Numbered from the stretch's first letter, positions 43,225 through 52,730 are shown. The stretch: DNA of 64,000 bases from Youngiibacter multivorans (GCF_017873395.1 NZ_JAGGKC010000007.1:60282-124281); one strand, 5' to 3'. A program made the numbers and translations. Notes: a model not told the origin generated them from the letters alone.

Positions 43225-43887
43225 ATGATGATGTTAAATGAACTATTAAAGAAGGACAAGAAGTCAGCCGGCACCATAAAGCTAGCTGCATCGCTGCTGC
43301 TTCTGTCCGGCATACTCACAAGGAACTACATGCTTGCATACATCTCAATACCGATATTCGCCCTTGGACTGTATAAGGGTACGATCCCAAAGGATGCTCC
43401 ATCAGAAAAGGCCGGTCCGGCTGTTCCACAGGAACTGACCGCTTCAGCAGCTCCTGAAACAAGGTCAGTTGTATTCGATGCTGAATCCGATGAGTTCGAT
43501 GATGATGGAAAAAGCTTTCAGGATATAATATCAGAATTTGCGCGTGATAGGATCCATCCCGGTTCAAGGTTTGAAGGGCTTTCAGATGAGGAGATCATCA
43601 GGCTCAGGATGGGAGTCTTTGAGACAGAACTCACCGGTCTTGGAGAAATCAAGCTTATTTCGGATGGCACATTGGTCAGAGTCATCCATGATGAGATGGG
43701 ACATATCGGCAATGTGCCTCCGTCCAAATCAGCTGACGTGCTTTCGGTGCTTGATGGTGACAACAAATACAAGGTAATCTGGCAGGTTTATGGCGGAAGG
43801 TACAAGGGGTATGACCCTGAGTCGGGCTCCGTGGTTTCAAGGGATGCCGCATATACCGTGCATGTTGAGCTTATAGAATTTCTGTAA
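43225..43887 (+). CDS. hypothetical membrane-anchored protein
   Basis: A 220-residue protein I cannot assign. Residues ~16-52 form one or two hydrophobic helices, followed by an Ala/Pro-rich linker (~53-80) and an acidic patch ESDEFDDDG. The C-terminal globular domain (~100-220) has RVIHDEMGHIGNVPPSKSADVLSVL and KVIWQVYGGRYKGYD; the rhythm vaguely recalls HIRAN-like ligand-binding folds, but this is weak. Three successive ATGs open the gene; AGAGG is best spaced for the third (43231). Last gene of a three-gene run, ending at a strong terminator. Confidence 0.7.
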   Translation: MMMLNELLKKDKKSAGTIKLAASLLLLSGILTRNYMLAYISIPIFALGLYKGTIPKDAPSEKAGPAVPQELTASAAPETRSVVFDAESDEFDDDGKSFQDIISEFARDRIHPGSRFEGLSDEEIIRLRMGVFETELTGLGEIKLISDGTLVRVIHDEMGHIGNVPPSKSADVLSVLDGDNKYKVIWQVYGGRYKGYDPESGSVVSRDAAYTVHVELIEFL

Positions 43888-43891
43888 AATA

Positions 43892-43933
43892 AAACTGCTA
43901 TTTCAGAACAACTTCTGAAATAGCAGTTTTTTA
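43892..43933. terminator. bidirectional terminator
   Basis: A 17-bp perfect stem, AAACTGCTATTTCAGAA and its complement (43892-43929), with a CAAC loop and T-runs on both strands. It lies between convergent genes. Confidence 0.95.
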
Positions 43934-44743
43934 TATCGTAGTTGAAGGCTTCATCCTTATCGCACCCTTTTCGTCGATTCCGAAATAATCGACTATGGAT
44001 ACATAAGGCTGGGTCATTGTCTTCTTAACTTCCTTGTTGTCTACAAGTACTCCAATGCCTATAAGCTCAGAATCAAATTCCCTGAGAAGGTCCTCGATGC
44101 CGTTTACCGTTCCGCCAGCCCTCAGGAAGTCGTCTATGAACAGACATCTTGATGAAGTCTTGAGGGTCCTCTTTGAAAGACCCATTGTGGAAAGACGTCC
44201 TGTGGTGCCTGAAACGTAGTTTATAGTTACAGATGTACCCTCAGTGACTTTGGAGTTCTTTCTTGCGACTATGAGAGGTACTCCCATATATCTTGCAACC
44301 TCATATGCCAGAGGCACGCCCTTTGTCTCGACAGTTATGATGTAGTCCGGCTTCAGCTTTATGAAGTGTCCGGCCAGCATTGCGCCAGCTTTTGAAACCA
44401 CTTCCGGATCAAGCATTATGTCGGTCACATAGAGGAAATTCCCTGGAACGACTCTGGACTTGTCGGAAAGTGTGGAGCATATGTACTCCTTGAACTTTTC
44501 CTTCTCCTTCTCGCTCACCTTCACTATGTACCTGACGCCGCCCGTTGCACCGGCTATCGTCTCTATCCTGCCCATATCAAGCTTTTCGAGGATCTCCCTT
44601 ACAACCAGTATGTCCTCGCTGATGGTGGACTTAGCCGCATTAAGGATATCTGAAAAATAATTAAGGCTCATTATCTTGTTTGGATTTTCGGTCAGGATCT
44701 TGGTTATGATGCTGACTCTGCTGTTTCTGGAATATTTATCCAT
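43931..44743 (-). CDS. purR: purine operon repressor PurR (Bacillus type)
   Basis: A PRPP-responsive regulator of purine genes. The 270-residue protein has an N-terminal winged helix (1-72; SRNSRVSIITKILTENPNKIMSLNYFSDIL) and a phosphoribosyltransferase-like effector domain with VETKGVPLAYEVARYMGVPLIVARK (~137) and the PRPP motif CLFIDDFLRAGGT (~202). Binding of PRPP releases DNA in the Bacillus protein. CGAATG inverted repeats upstream suggest autoregulation. The window contains a guanine riboswitch as well, so two purine-sensing layers exist. Confidence 0.96.
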   Translation of the reverse strand: MDKYSRNSRVSIITKILTENPNKIMSLNYFSDILNAAKSTISEDILVVREILEKLDMGRIETIAGATGGVRYIVKVSEKEKEKFKEYICSTLSDKSRVVPGNFLYVTDIMLDPEVVSKAGAMLAGHFIKLKPDYIITVETKGVPLAYEVARYMGVPLIVARKNSKVTEGTSVTINYVSGTTGRLSTMGLSKRTLKTSSRCLFIDDFLRAGGTVNGIEDLLREFDSELIGIGVLVDNKEVKKTMTQPYVSIVDYFGIDEKGAIRMKPSTTI

Positions 44744-44785
44744 AAGTTCGCCTCCATTTCCTCAAAATATATCTTATAATACAAT

Positions 44786-44820
44786 CGAATGTTTCGCAAT
44801 GTTTTTTAAAAAATCATTCG
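44786..44820 (-). promoter_or_regulatory. candidate PurBox pair upstream of purR
   Basis: On the minus strand CGAATGATT (44820-44812) and the inverted CATTCG (44791-44786) flank an AT-rich centre, resembling the paired inverted PurR boxes of Bacillus (core CGAA). TTGCGA with TAAGAT 17 bp later overlaps this block and could be the promoter. Confidence 0.5.
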
Positions 44821-44907
44821 TAAAATTCAGAAAATAGGGGTAAAGTAAACGCTTTGATATAATCAGCATTCGTGGAAATTTTCCTGACCTTATCCTCTAA
44901 GCCGGCA

Positions 44908-45579
44908 TTATTTAACGCTTTCAAGCACTTCGGCCCCATCCTCGCTGCCAACTACCACTGTGTCAGCCATGGCGATGAATAGTCCTGTCTCGATTACGCC
45001 CGGCATAAGCTTGAGTTGCCTGTGCAATCCTTCAGGATCATCAATGAAGCCTGTCTTCAGGTCAATGATGTAGTTCTTTTCATCAGTAAGGAACGGGCAA
45101 TTTCCAGCCATCCTTAGCCTTGGTGAAAATCCCATGGCACGAAGCTTCCTCATCAGCTGAACATGTGAGAACGGAACAATCTCGACCGGAAGAGGAAAAG
45201 CTCCGAGCCTGTCGACCAGCTTGCTTCTGTCAACTACCCATATGACCCTCCTGGATATGTCAGCTACAAGCTTTTCATAAAGCAGGGCTCCGCCTCCGCC
45301 CTTGATGCCGCAAAATGACCTGTCCACCTCATCAGCACCGTCTATGGTTATGTCGATCTCTTCAACCTCAGACATGGGTACAAGGGTAAGATTCAGGCTC
45401 TCTGCCAGATTTGTCGTCGCTTCGGATGTCGATACGCACCTTAGCTTCAATCCTTCCTTCGCCATTTCTCCAAGCTTCAGTATAGTATGGTATACGGTTG
45501 ACCCAGTTCCAAGGCCTACGGTCATTCCGTCTGTCACAAACCCGGCTGCCCGAATTCCTGCCTGCCTTTTTCCTTCCAT
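44908..45579 (-). CDS. rpiA: ribose-5-phosphate isomerase A
   Basis: Interconverts ribose-5-phosphate and ribulose-5-phosphate, supplying the substrate of Prs. The 223-residue form has VGLGTGSTVYH (~20), the active-site IDGADEVDRSFCGIKGGGGALLYEK (~80-104) and ETGLFIAMADTVVVG near the end. I choose ATG 45579 (MEGKRQAGIRA), preceded by GAGGAG, because RpiA is normally 220-230 residues; the frame runs 31 codons further to 45672, where no ribosome site or homologous sequence is seen. Confidence 0.93.
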   Translation of the reverse strand: MEGKRQAGIRAAGFVTDGMTVGLGTGSTVYHTILKLGEMAKEGLKLRCVSTSEATTNLAESLNLTLVPMSEVEEIDITIDGADEVDRSFCGIKGGGGALLYEKLVADISRRVIWVVDRSKLVDRLGAFPLPVEIVPFSHVQLMRKLRAMGFSPRLRMAGNCPFLTDEKNYIIDLKTGFIDDPEGLHRQLKLMPGVIETGLFIAMADTVVVGSEDGAEVLESVK

Positions 45580-45713
45580 TGCAGACCACTCCTCTTTAAG
45601 GTCCTTGAGTGTCAAAATGTTTCTTTTTAGACCTCTTTGTATTATCATACTAAATGGGGGACTGTTTGACACCCCTAAGCTAAACCAAAAGAAAAATATC
45701 GGAGCTGATTTTT

Positions 45714-47105
45714 ATGTCATTTGATTTCAGGGACTATAAAGGTAAAAAAGTTCATTTCATAGGAATAGGCGGAGTTTCCATGAGCGGCCTTGCCGCCATA
45801 CTTCTCAGCAACAAGATAGAGGTCACGGGATCTGATTTCAGAGAATCTGAAACCGTCGAAAGCCTGCGTGACAGGGGAGCAAAAGTCATAATAGGCCATT
45901 TCAGGTCAAACATCACGGACCAGGACCTGGTGGTCTATACAGCAGCAATACGGGATGACAATGAAGAGCTTATGGAAGCCAAAGAGAGAGGAATAAGGAC
46001 CCTGGACCGTTCCGAGTTCCTGGGACACCTTATGAAGAACTTCAAAAATTCCATATCCGTGTCAGGTACCCACGGAAAGACATCCACAACCTCCATGCTA
46101 TCCTCCATTGCCATGAACAGCGATTCTGATCCGACAATACTTGTAGGCGGACAGCTTCCACTGATAGGCGGTAATTTCAGGATCGGAGAAAGCGACCTGT
46201 TCATAACTGAGGCCTGCGAATACAAGGGCTCATTCTTAAGGTTTCCTGCACTTACAGCAATCATCCTGAACGTTGAGGCAGACCACCTGGATTACTACAG
46301 GGACCTTCAGCACGTTCTGGATACCTTCAGGGAGTATGTGGCGATGATCCCCGCAGAGGGTACCATAGTTGCTAATGCTGATGATAAAAATATGGATTAT
46401 GTCCTTACCGGTGCAAAGGCGAAGGTCTTAAGGTTCGGAATTGAAAATGGTGACCTTAGGGCAGAGCACATAACCTTCAGCGAGTCAGGAAAAGCAAGCT
46501 TTGACGTTTCGCTCAAAGGCGGATACCTGATGTCAGTAAGCATGGGAGTTCCGGGTAAGTTCAATGTCTCCAATGCACTTGCTGCTATTGGCGCATCCAT
46601 TGCAGCGGGGATACCGCTTGAATCGATAGCGAAGGGACTTTCCTCGTATACCGGAGTGGACAAGAGGTTCCAGCACCTCTACACCGAAGGTGGGGTTACA
46701 GTCATTGACGATTATGCTCATCATCCAAGCGAGATAAGGGCAGCAATCGACACAGCCAAAAGAACTGATGCACGCAAGATACATGTTGTGTTCCAGCCTC
46801 ACACCTACACCAGGACAAGGACCCTCTTCGAAGGCTTTACGGAAGCCTTTGATGATGTGGACACTCTGGTCCTTCTCGACATATATGCTGCAAGGGAGCT
46901 TGACACCGGACTCGTGACGTCAGAGGAGCTTGGGGATGCCATAAGGGCCAGGCATACAGTGACAGCAGTCAACTGCCACAGCTTCAGGGAAGCAGCTGAA
47001 AACATCATGCACTTCGCTTCTCCAGGCGACATGGTAATCACCATGGGAGCAGGTGAATCCGTAAAGGTAGCTGATATCATAAGACCGCTTCTAAAAGCCC
47101 TATAA
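45714..47105 (+). CDS. murC: UDP-N-acetylmuramate--L-alanine ligase
   Basis: Adds L-alanine to UDP-MurNAc in peptidoglycan synthesis. The 463-residue protein has the N-terminal Rossmann domain (VHFIGIGGVSMSGLA), the ATP loop SVSGTHGKTSTTSML (~114), the metal-site region TEACEYKGSF (~163), and the C-terminal ligase domain starting at DDYAHHPSEIRAAI (~330). It stands alone rather than in a dcw cluster, as usual in Firmicutes. A hairpin at 47138 closes it. Confidence 0.97.
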   Translation: MSFDFRDYKGKKVHFIGIGGVSMSGLAAILLSNKIEVTGSDFRESETVESLRDRGAKVIIGHFRSNITDQDLVVYTAAIRDDNEELMEAKERGIRTLDRSEFLGHLMKNFKNSISVSGTHGKTSTTSMLSSIAMNSDSDPTILVGGQLPLIGGNFRIGESDLFITEACEYKGSFLRFPALTAIILNVEADHLDYYRDLQHVLDTFREYVAMIPAEGTIVANADDKNMDYVLTGAKAKVLRFGIENGDLRAEHITFSESGKASFDVSLKGGYLMSVSMGVPGKFNVSNALAAIGASIAAGIPLESIAKGLSSYTGVDKRFQHLYTEGGVTVIDDYAHHPSEIRAAIDTAKRTDARKIHVVFQPHTYTRTRTLFEGFTEAFDDVDTLVLLDIYAARELDTGLVTSEELGDAIRARHTVTAVNCHSFREAAENIMHFASPGDMVITMGAGESVKVADIIRPLLKAL

Positions 47106-47137
47106 AGGGTTGACATTATATATATATGATGTATCGT

Positions 47138-47165
47138 AAAGTCATGGGCTATTCCATGACTTTTC
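47138..47165 (+). terminator. terminator after murC
   Basis: AAAGTCATGG (47138-47147) pairs with CCATGACTTT (47154-47163), T-run follows. It also lies in the short leader of the ABC exporter gene. Confidence 0.78.
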
Positions 47166-47186
47166 TACATCCAGGGGGTTTTTAAA

Positions 47187-48914
47187 ATAGACAGAGTATA
47201 CCAAGAGGTCAGGAAACACAAGCTTCTCGTAATCATCCCATCAATGGCGATGATTCTTTCTCTCGTCCTTGATTTCTTCAACCCACTCATAACACGTGCG
47301 ATCATCGACAGGGTCGTGATTGGCGGAGAGAGGCATCTCCTTCTCCCTTTCATAGCAGGCCTTTTCGGCGTGACCATGTCGAGGGCTATCCTTGGCTACA
47401 CCAAGGAATATCTCTTCGACCTTTTTTCAACAAAGGTGGTAATAAGGCTCAAGGATGACACCTACCGCCACATAATGAAGCTGAGCTTCAAATACTTCGA
47501 TACCATGAACACCGGTGAGCTGATGGCAAGGATGAGCGAGGACGTGGAGAACGTATGGAATGCTGTCGCCTTCGGTTTAAGGCTCATTGTCGAGGACGCG
47601 CTTTATTTCGTACTCGCTTTAGGACTCCTCACGTACTTCAACTGGAAGCTTACCCTGATATGCCTTTTAATCATGCTTCCTATTGCGTGGATAGCTGTGC
47701 AGCTTGAAAAAAGGAGCACGAAGAGCTATGAGGAGATTTCAGACCATATAGCTAAGCTGAATACCACCGCACAGGAGAATATTGCCGGAGTCAGGCTCGT
47801 AAAGGCATTCTCGAGGGAGAGACACGAAATAGGCAAGTTCTTCGAGATGAACAGGAAAAACTTTGAGCTAAACAGCAAGCAGACAAAGATAATGTCTGAT
47901 TACTTTCCGCCAATAGAGCTTCTGACTAATCTTGCAGTGGTAGCCATGGTTGCCTTCGGAGGCTTCTTCGTTACTACCGGCGAGATGACGCTTGGAACCC
48001 TCGTTGCATTTTCAACCTATATCTGGAACCTCATATGGCCCTTAAGGGACATGGGCTGGCTTATAAACCTGGCTTCACAGAATAAATCATCTCTCGGAAA
48101 GCTTGAGAAGATATTCAAGGAGGAGCCATCCATCAAGGATTCGGAAACTGCAGCAGGCCTTCCCATTTCAGGAAAAGTCGAATTCAGGGACCTCACATTC
48201 TCATACGGAGGTGAGAATGTGCTGGAGGACATATCCTTTACAGCTGGTTCAGGCAGCACAGTCGCCATAATGGGAACCACAGGTTCAGGAAAGTCTTCCC
48301 TGACAGGCCTCATCGGCAGATATTATGAATTCCAGTCAGGAAGTATATTGATCGATGATGTTCCTATAAGGGAGATAACCCTTGAAGCCTTAAGACGGAA
48401 CATGTCGGTGGTCCCTCAGGACACCTTCCTGTTCTCTGATACCATTGAAAGCAATGTACGTCTTGGACGAAGGGATGCAACTGACGCTGAAGTCATTGAA
48501 GCGTTAGACCTTGCGTGCGCTGACTTTGTCGGAGAGCTTTCAGACGGGCCTGCAACCATAATCGGTGAAAGAGGCGTTGGGCTTTCAGGCGGTCAGAAGC
48601 AAAGGATCGCAATTGCCAGGGCAATTATAAGAAGGTCACCGATAATGATACTTGATGACGCAACAAGCGCCCTGGACATGGATACTGAATACAAGCTGTT
48701 AAGGAACCTGAAGCACCTGCCTTCAAAGAGCACATTATTCATAATCGCCCACAGGATATCCGCAGTAAAGAATGCCGACCTCATACTCATAATGGAGGAT
48801 GGAAGGATAATCGAGCGCGGAACACACGAGGAGCTAGTCGCCAGAGGCGGAGCCTACTACGAAGTATACCGGGAGCAGTTCAAGGATTTCGACTCCCTCA
48901 GGGAGGAAGCATAA
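47187..48914 (+). CDS. ABC exporter half-transporter with degenerate catalytic site (BmrC/YheI-like)
   Basis: One half of a heterodimeric type IV multidrug exporter: six membrane helices (~1-310) and an ATPase domain with Walker A GTTGSGKSS, canonical LSGGQ, and Walker B MILDD where the catalytic Glu is Asp. The first ATG is at 47244, but it would cut through helix 1 and has no ribosome site. The frame is open upstream as DRVYQEVRKHKLLVIIPS, and GGGGG stands eight bases before codon ATA at 47187, which is my preferred, non-standard start. Its stop overlaps the next gene's ATG. Confidence 0.88.
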   Translation: MDRVYQEVRKHKLLVIIPSMAMILSLVLDFFNPLITRAIIDRVVIGGERHLLLPFIAGLFGVTMSRAILGYTKEYLFDLFSTKVVIRLKDDTYRHIMKLSFKYFDTMNTGELMARMSEDVENVWNAVAFGLRLIVEDALYFVLALGLLTYFNWKLTLICLLIMLPIAWIAVQLEKRSTKSYEEISDHIAKLNTTAQENIAGVRLVKAFSRERHEIGKFFEMNRKNFELNSKQTKIMSDYFPPIELLTNLAVVAMVAFGGFFVTTGEMTLGTLVAFSTYIWNLIWPLRDMGWLINLASQNKSSLGKLEKIFKEEPSIKDSETAAGLPISGKVEFRDLTFSYGGENVLEDISFTAGSGSTVAIMGTTGSGKSSLTGLIGRYYEFQSGSILIDDVPIREITLEALRRNMSVVPQDTFLFSDTIESNVRLGRRDATDAEVIEALDLACADFVGELSDGPATIIGERGVGLSGGQKQRIAIARAIIRRSPIMILDDATSALDMDTEYKLLRNLKHLPSKSTLFIIAHRISAVKNADLILIMEDGRIIERGTHEELVARGGAYYEVYREQFKDFDSLREEA

Positions 48915-50701
48915 TGGCAAAGAATACCGTAAAGCAGGATGAGAAATTTACCATAACAGGTAAACGGGAACTGATCTCCAGGCTATTCACATACATGGTT
49001 CCATACAGGAACGAGGTAACAATAGTCCTCACACTTATGGTCCTGGTCATGGTAGTCGGTCTCATCAATCCCTATTTCACAAGGCAGGCAATCGATGTAT
49101 ATATAAGGAATGAAGACATGAAGGGCTTGGCGCTTGTCGCAGGCATCATGGCCGGACTTAACATTTTAGCCATGGCAGCATCCCGTGCGAGGATATACAA
49201 GATGGGCATCGTAAGCAACAAGATCGTACTCAGCATGAGAGAGGACCTCTATGCACATATACAGAAGCTCTCATTCTCATTCTTCGACTCGAGGCCTGTA
49301 GGAAAGATACTGGCAAGGGTGGTTGGAGATGTCAATGCACTTCAGACGCTGTTCTCCAACTCCGTTACAAGCTTTCTTCCTCACATCCTTCAGCTCGCAA
49401 TGGTTACAGTGATGATGTTCATCCTCAACTACAAGCTTGCTCTGGCTACCATGGCTGTCATGCCGCTTCTTGGCGGTGCCATGTTCATGATTGAAGCGAA
49501 GGCAAGACCAAGATGGCAGGAGTTCAGGAGCAAGCGAAGCAACCTCAACGCCTTCACGCATGAAAGCTTCGCCGGAGTAAGGGTGATACAAGGCTTTGCA
49601 ACAGAGGATGACAGCAGGAAAACCCATGATTCCATGGTCACTGAAATGATGAAAAGCTTCATGAGCGCCATATTCCTGAACGACTTCTTCTGGCCTCTTG
49701 TTGAATCCTCATGGGGAATCGGCTCCTGCGTCGTTTATTTCGTCGGTGTTAATCTGGTTTTTGCAGGAGACATATCCCTTGGAACTCTCATAGCCTTCAC
49801 CATGTATGTGAGCATGTTCTGGAGACCAGTCATGAACATCTCCAACTTTTACAATACTCTAATAACCAATTTCGCATCTGCGGAAAGGATCTTCGAGATC
49901 CTTGACATCAACCCGGACATTGAATCATCTGAGAAAGCTCTCGAAATGAAAAGGATAAATGGCAGCGTGGAGTTCAGGAATGTTGACTTCAGCTACGAGG
50001 ATGGAATTCCCGTGCTGACGGATGTATCCTTTAAGGTCGAAGCCGGAGAATCCATTGCGCTTGTTGGAGAAACAGGTGCCGGAAAGACCACCATAGTCAA
50101 TCTCCTTTCAAGGTTCTACGATACTGACAGCGGTGATGTGCTGATTGACGGAACAGACATCAGGACAGTGACTCTGGAATCTCTAAGAAGCCAGATGGGA
50201 ATTATGCTTCAGGATACCTTCCTGTTTGCAGCCACAATCAGGGAGAACATAAGGTACGGAAAGCTCGATGCTGCAGATGAGGAAATCGAAAGGGCAGCAA
50301 GGGCGGTAAACGCCCATGACTTCATAATGAAGCTTGAGAACGGATATGATACGGAGATAAGGGAAAGAGGATCCAGACTGTCAGTTGGCCAGAGGCAGCT
50401 CATATCCTTTGCCAGGGCACTGCTTGCAGATCCTAGGATCCTGATCCTTGACGAAGCAACCTCGAACATCGATACCCAGACAGAAAGGCTCGTACAGGAC
50501 GGAATAAAGAAGCTCCTTAAGAACAGGACCTCGTTTGTAATAGCACACAGGCTTTCCACCATAAGGGACTGTGACAGGATAATGGTAATAAACGGTGGAG
50601 TCATAACAGAGAGCGGCACCCATGAGGAGCTGCTGGCAATGAAGGGCGATTACTACAGCCTGTACATGTCTCAATACAGATTCTTGAGCGAAGGCGCATA
50701 G
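48914..50701 (+). CDS. ABC exporter half-transporter with intact catalytic site (BmrD/YheH-like)
   Basis: Partner of the preceding gene (595 residues): an N-terminal extension of ~30 residues, six membrane helices (~30-340), and an ATPase domain with Walker A GETGAGKTT and intact Walker B plus Glu (ILILDEATS), but an altered signature LSVGQ. The complementary defects (Asp in the partner, LSVGQ here) leave one good ATP site and one degenerate site, as in BmrCD/TM287-288. The genes overlap (TAATG), consistent with equal synthesis. Substrates are probably drugs or lipids. Confidence 0.94.
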   Translation: MAKNTVKQDEKFTITGKRELISRLFTYMVPYRNEVTIVLTLMVLVMVVGLINPYFTRQAIDVYIRNEDMKGLALVAGIMAGLNILAMAASRARIYKMGIVSNKIVLSMREDLYAHIQKLSFSFFDSRPVGKILARVVGDVNALQTLFSNSVTSFLPHILQLAMVTVMMFILNYKLALATMAVMPLLGGAMFMIEAKARPRWQEFRSKRSNLNAFTHESFAGVRVIQGFATEDDSRKTHDSMVTEMMKSFMSAIFLNDFFWPLVESSWGIGSCVVYFVGVNLVFAGDISLGTLIAFTMYVSMFWRPVMNISNFYNTLITNFASAERIFEILDINPDIESSEKALEMKRINGSVEFRNVDFSYEDGIPVLTDVSFKVEAGESIALVGETGAGKTTIVNLLSRFYDTDSGDVLIDGTDIRTVTLESLRSQMGIMLQDTFLFAATIRENIRYGKLDAADEEIERAARAVNAHDFIMKLENGYDTEIRERGSRLSVGQRQLISFARALLADPRILILDEATSNIDTQTERLVQDGIKKLLKNRTSFVIAHRLSTIRDCDRIMVINGGVITESGTHEELLAMKGDYYSLYMSQYRFLSEGA

Positions 50702-50710
50702 GAGGTACAA

Positions 50711-51127
50711 ATGTACGATTCACCATTCAATTCAGGCTTCGGATTTTTCAGCATAATTCCATTCATAGTTGCACTTGGGTTCCTCATCGTAGGCTCTATG
50801 CTTATTCTCAACATAATTAGAGGAATAGGCGAATGGTCGAGGAACAACAATTCGCCGAAACAGGATGAAAGGGCTCTGGTAGTTGCAAAAAGGACCAACG
50901 TATCACATCACCACCATACTAACCAGAATGTCCCTTCATCAAGCACAAGCACCACATATTATGCGACCTTCGAGCTTATGTCGGGTGTAAGGCAGGAATT
51001 CCATGTGGCCGGAAATGTATTCGGGTACCTTGTGGAAGGTGACGAAGGCATGCTTTCATTCCAGGGAACAAGATACCTTGGCTTCCAGAGGGACATTCCG
51101 GGAGCCCAAAATCCTTCAACCACTTGA
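50711..51127 (+). CDS. DUF2500-family membrane protein
   Basis: A 138-residue protein with one membrane helix (~13-38, FFSIIPFIVALGFLIVGSMLIL) and an exposed C-terminal domain: RALVVAKRTNVSHHHH..., TYYATFELMSGVRQEFHVAGNVFGYLVEGDEGMLSFQGTRYLGFQRD, matching DUF2500, whose function is unknown. A natural His4 run and a Ser/Thr linker interrupt the domain. Only 9 bp separate it from the ABC exporter pair, and it shares their terminator. Confidence 0.85.
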   Translation: MYDSPFNSGFGFFSIIPFIVALGFLIVGSMLILNIIRGIGEWSRNNNSPKQDERALVVAKRTNVSHHHHTNQNVPSSSTSTTYYATFELMSGVRQEFHVAGNVFGYLVEGDEGMLSFQGTRYLGFQRDIPGAQNPSTT

Positions 51128-51189
51128 AGAAATCACCCCGATAGGTTAAAATGTATGTGCAATTGACAAACTTGGAGCAAAAATGTTCC

Positions 51190-51226
51190 GGGCTTCTAGT
51201 CCCCTCGGGACGGAAGCTCTTTTATT
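51190..51226 (+). terminator. terminator after the ABC/DUF2500 unit
   Basis: GGGCTTC (51190-51196) pairs with GAAGCTC (51213-51219), enclosing a GTCCC/GGGAC stem; TTTTATT follows. Confidence 0.82.
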
Positions 51227-51257
51227 CTAAAGAATCAAACTATCAGGAGGAACGAAA

Positions 51258-52643
51258 ATGCCATATGTAAAAGAGCTTTATACGAAGCCTGAAGACTTTG
51301 CAGGCAAGGAAGTTCTCGTCAGCGGATGGATAAGGACTTCAAGAGTCTCCAAGTCATTCGGGTTCATCGAGCTGAACGACGGTACTTTCTTCAAGAATCT
51401 GCAGGTTGTCTTCGATGACACTCTTCCAAATTTTTCAGATGTGTCAAAATACCATATAAGCACCGCAATCACTATCAAGGGAGACTTCGTGCTGACTCCC
51501 GAGGCCAAGCAGCCATTCGAGCTGAAGGCTAAGGAGATTATCCTTGAGGGCGAATCAAGCGCTGATTATCCTCTGCAGAAGAAGAGGCATACCTTTGAAT
51601 ACCTCAGGACAATAGCTCACTTAAGGCCGAGAGGAAACACCTATTCAGCCGTATTCAGGGTAAGGAGCATGGCAGCTTACGCCATACACAAGTTCTTCCA
51701 GGAAAGAGGCTTTGTATATGTACATACGCCGATAATCACCGGAAGCGATGCTGAAGGAGCAGGAGAAATGTTCAGGGTATCCACCCTTGATCCTATGAAT
51801 CCTCCTCTTACTGAAGACGGCAAGATCGACTATTCAAAGGATTTCTTTGGAAAATCCTCCAACCTTACCGTATCCGGTCAGCTCAATGGCGAGGCTTATG
51901 CACTTGCATTCAGGAACATCTACACCTTCGGGCCTACCTTCAGGGCTGAGAACTCAAACACTGCAAGGCATGCGGCAGAGTTCTGGATGATAGAGCCTGA
52001 AATAGCTTTCGCAGAGCTCTCAGACAATATGCAGCTTGCAGAAGACATGCTGAAGTATGTCATAAGGTATATACTTGAAAATGCTCCTGAGGAAATGCAG
52101 TTCTTCAACAGCTTCATCGACAAGACACTTGTTGAAAGGCTCAATTTCCTTGTGGATTCTGAGTTCAAGAAGGTCACCTATACTGAAGCAGTGGAGCTTC
52201 TCCAGAAATCAGGAAAGGAATTCGACTACAAGGTTGAATGGGGAACTGACCTCCAGACTGAGCATGAGAGATACCTCACAGAAGAGATATTCAACATGCC
52301 GGTATTCGTAACTGATTATCCTAAGGAGATTAAGGCATTCTACATGAGGCTAAACGATGACGGAAAGACCGTAGCAGCAATGGACTGCCTTGTTCCGGGA
52401 GTCGGAGAGATCATAGGAGGAAGCCAGAGGGAAGAAAGGCTTGACGTGCTGCTGGACAGGATGAACAAGCTGGGACTTAACGAAGAGGATTACTGGTGGT
52501 ACCTTGAGCTCAGAAAATACGGCGGTGCCAAGCATGCAGGATTTGGACTCGGCTTTGAGAGACTCATCATGTACATGACAGGCATGACCAACATAAGGGA
52601 TGTAATACCGTTCCCGAGGACCCCTAAGAGCTCAGATTTCTAA
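51258..52643 (+). CDS. asnS: asparaginyl-tRNA synthetase
   Basis: A class IIb synthetase of 461 residues. The N-terminal OB fold (~1-105; VSGWIRTSRVSKSFGFIELNDG) binds the anticodon. The catalytic domain has motif 2 FGPTFRAENSNTARHAAEFWMIEPE (~223) and motif 3 GFGLGFERLIMYMTGMTNIRDVIPFPRTP at the C-terminus, typical of AsnS rather than AspS. A good GGAGG precedes the ATG. Monocistronic with a strong terminator. Confidence 0.97.
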   Translation: MPYVKELYTKPEDFAGKEVLVSGWIRTSRVSKSFGFIELNDGTFFKNLQVVFDDTLPNFSDVSKYHISTAITIKGDFVLTPEAKQPFELKAKEIILEGESSADYPLQKKRHTFEYLRTIAHLRPRGNTYSAVFRVRSMAAYAIHKFFQERGFVYVHTPIITGSDAEGAGEMFRVSTLDPMNPPLTEDGKIDYSKDFFGKSSNLTVSGQLNGEAYALAFRNIYTFGPTFRAENSNTARHAAEFWMIEPEIAFAELSDNMQLAEDMLKYVIRYILENAPEEMQFFNSFIDKTLVERLNFLVDSEFKKVTYTEAVELLQKSGKEFDYKVEWGTDLQTEHERYLTEEIFNMPVFVTDYPKEIKAFYMRLNDDGKTVAAMDCLVPGVGEIIGGSQREERLDVLLDRMNKLGLNEEDYWWYLELRKYGGAKHAGFGLGFERLIMYMTGMTNIRDVIPFPRTPKSSDF

Positions 52644-52730
52644 ATCTCCATCACAAACACACCATCTGAATTGTGAAGGCATTTTCTATTCAGAACTTCA
52701 AATGCCAATGAAATAGCTATGAAATCAGTT

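Noticed and set aside
47110..47137. TTGACA followed by TATCGT after murC as a promoter for the ABC exporter
   Set aside because: Spacer is 16 bp, the -10 match is poor, and a terminator hairpin follows at once; too weak to annotate.
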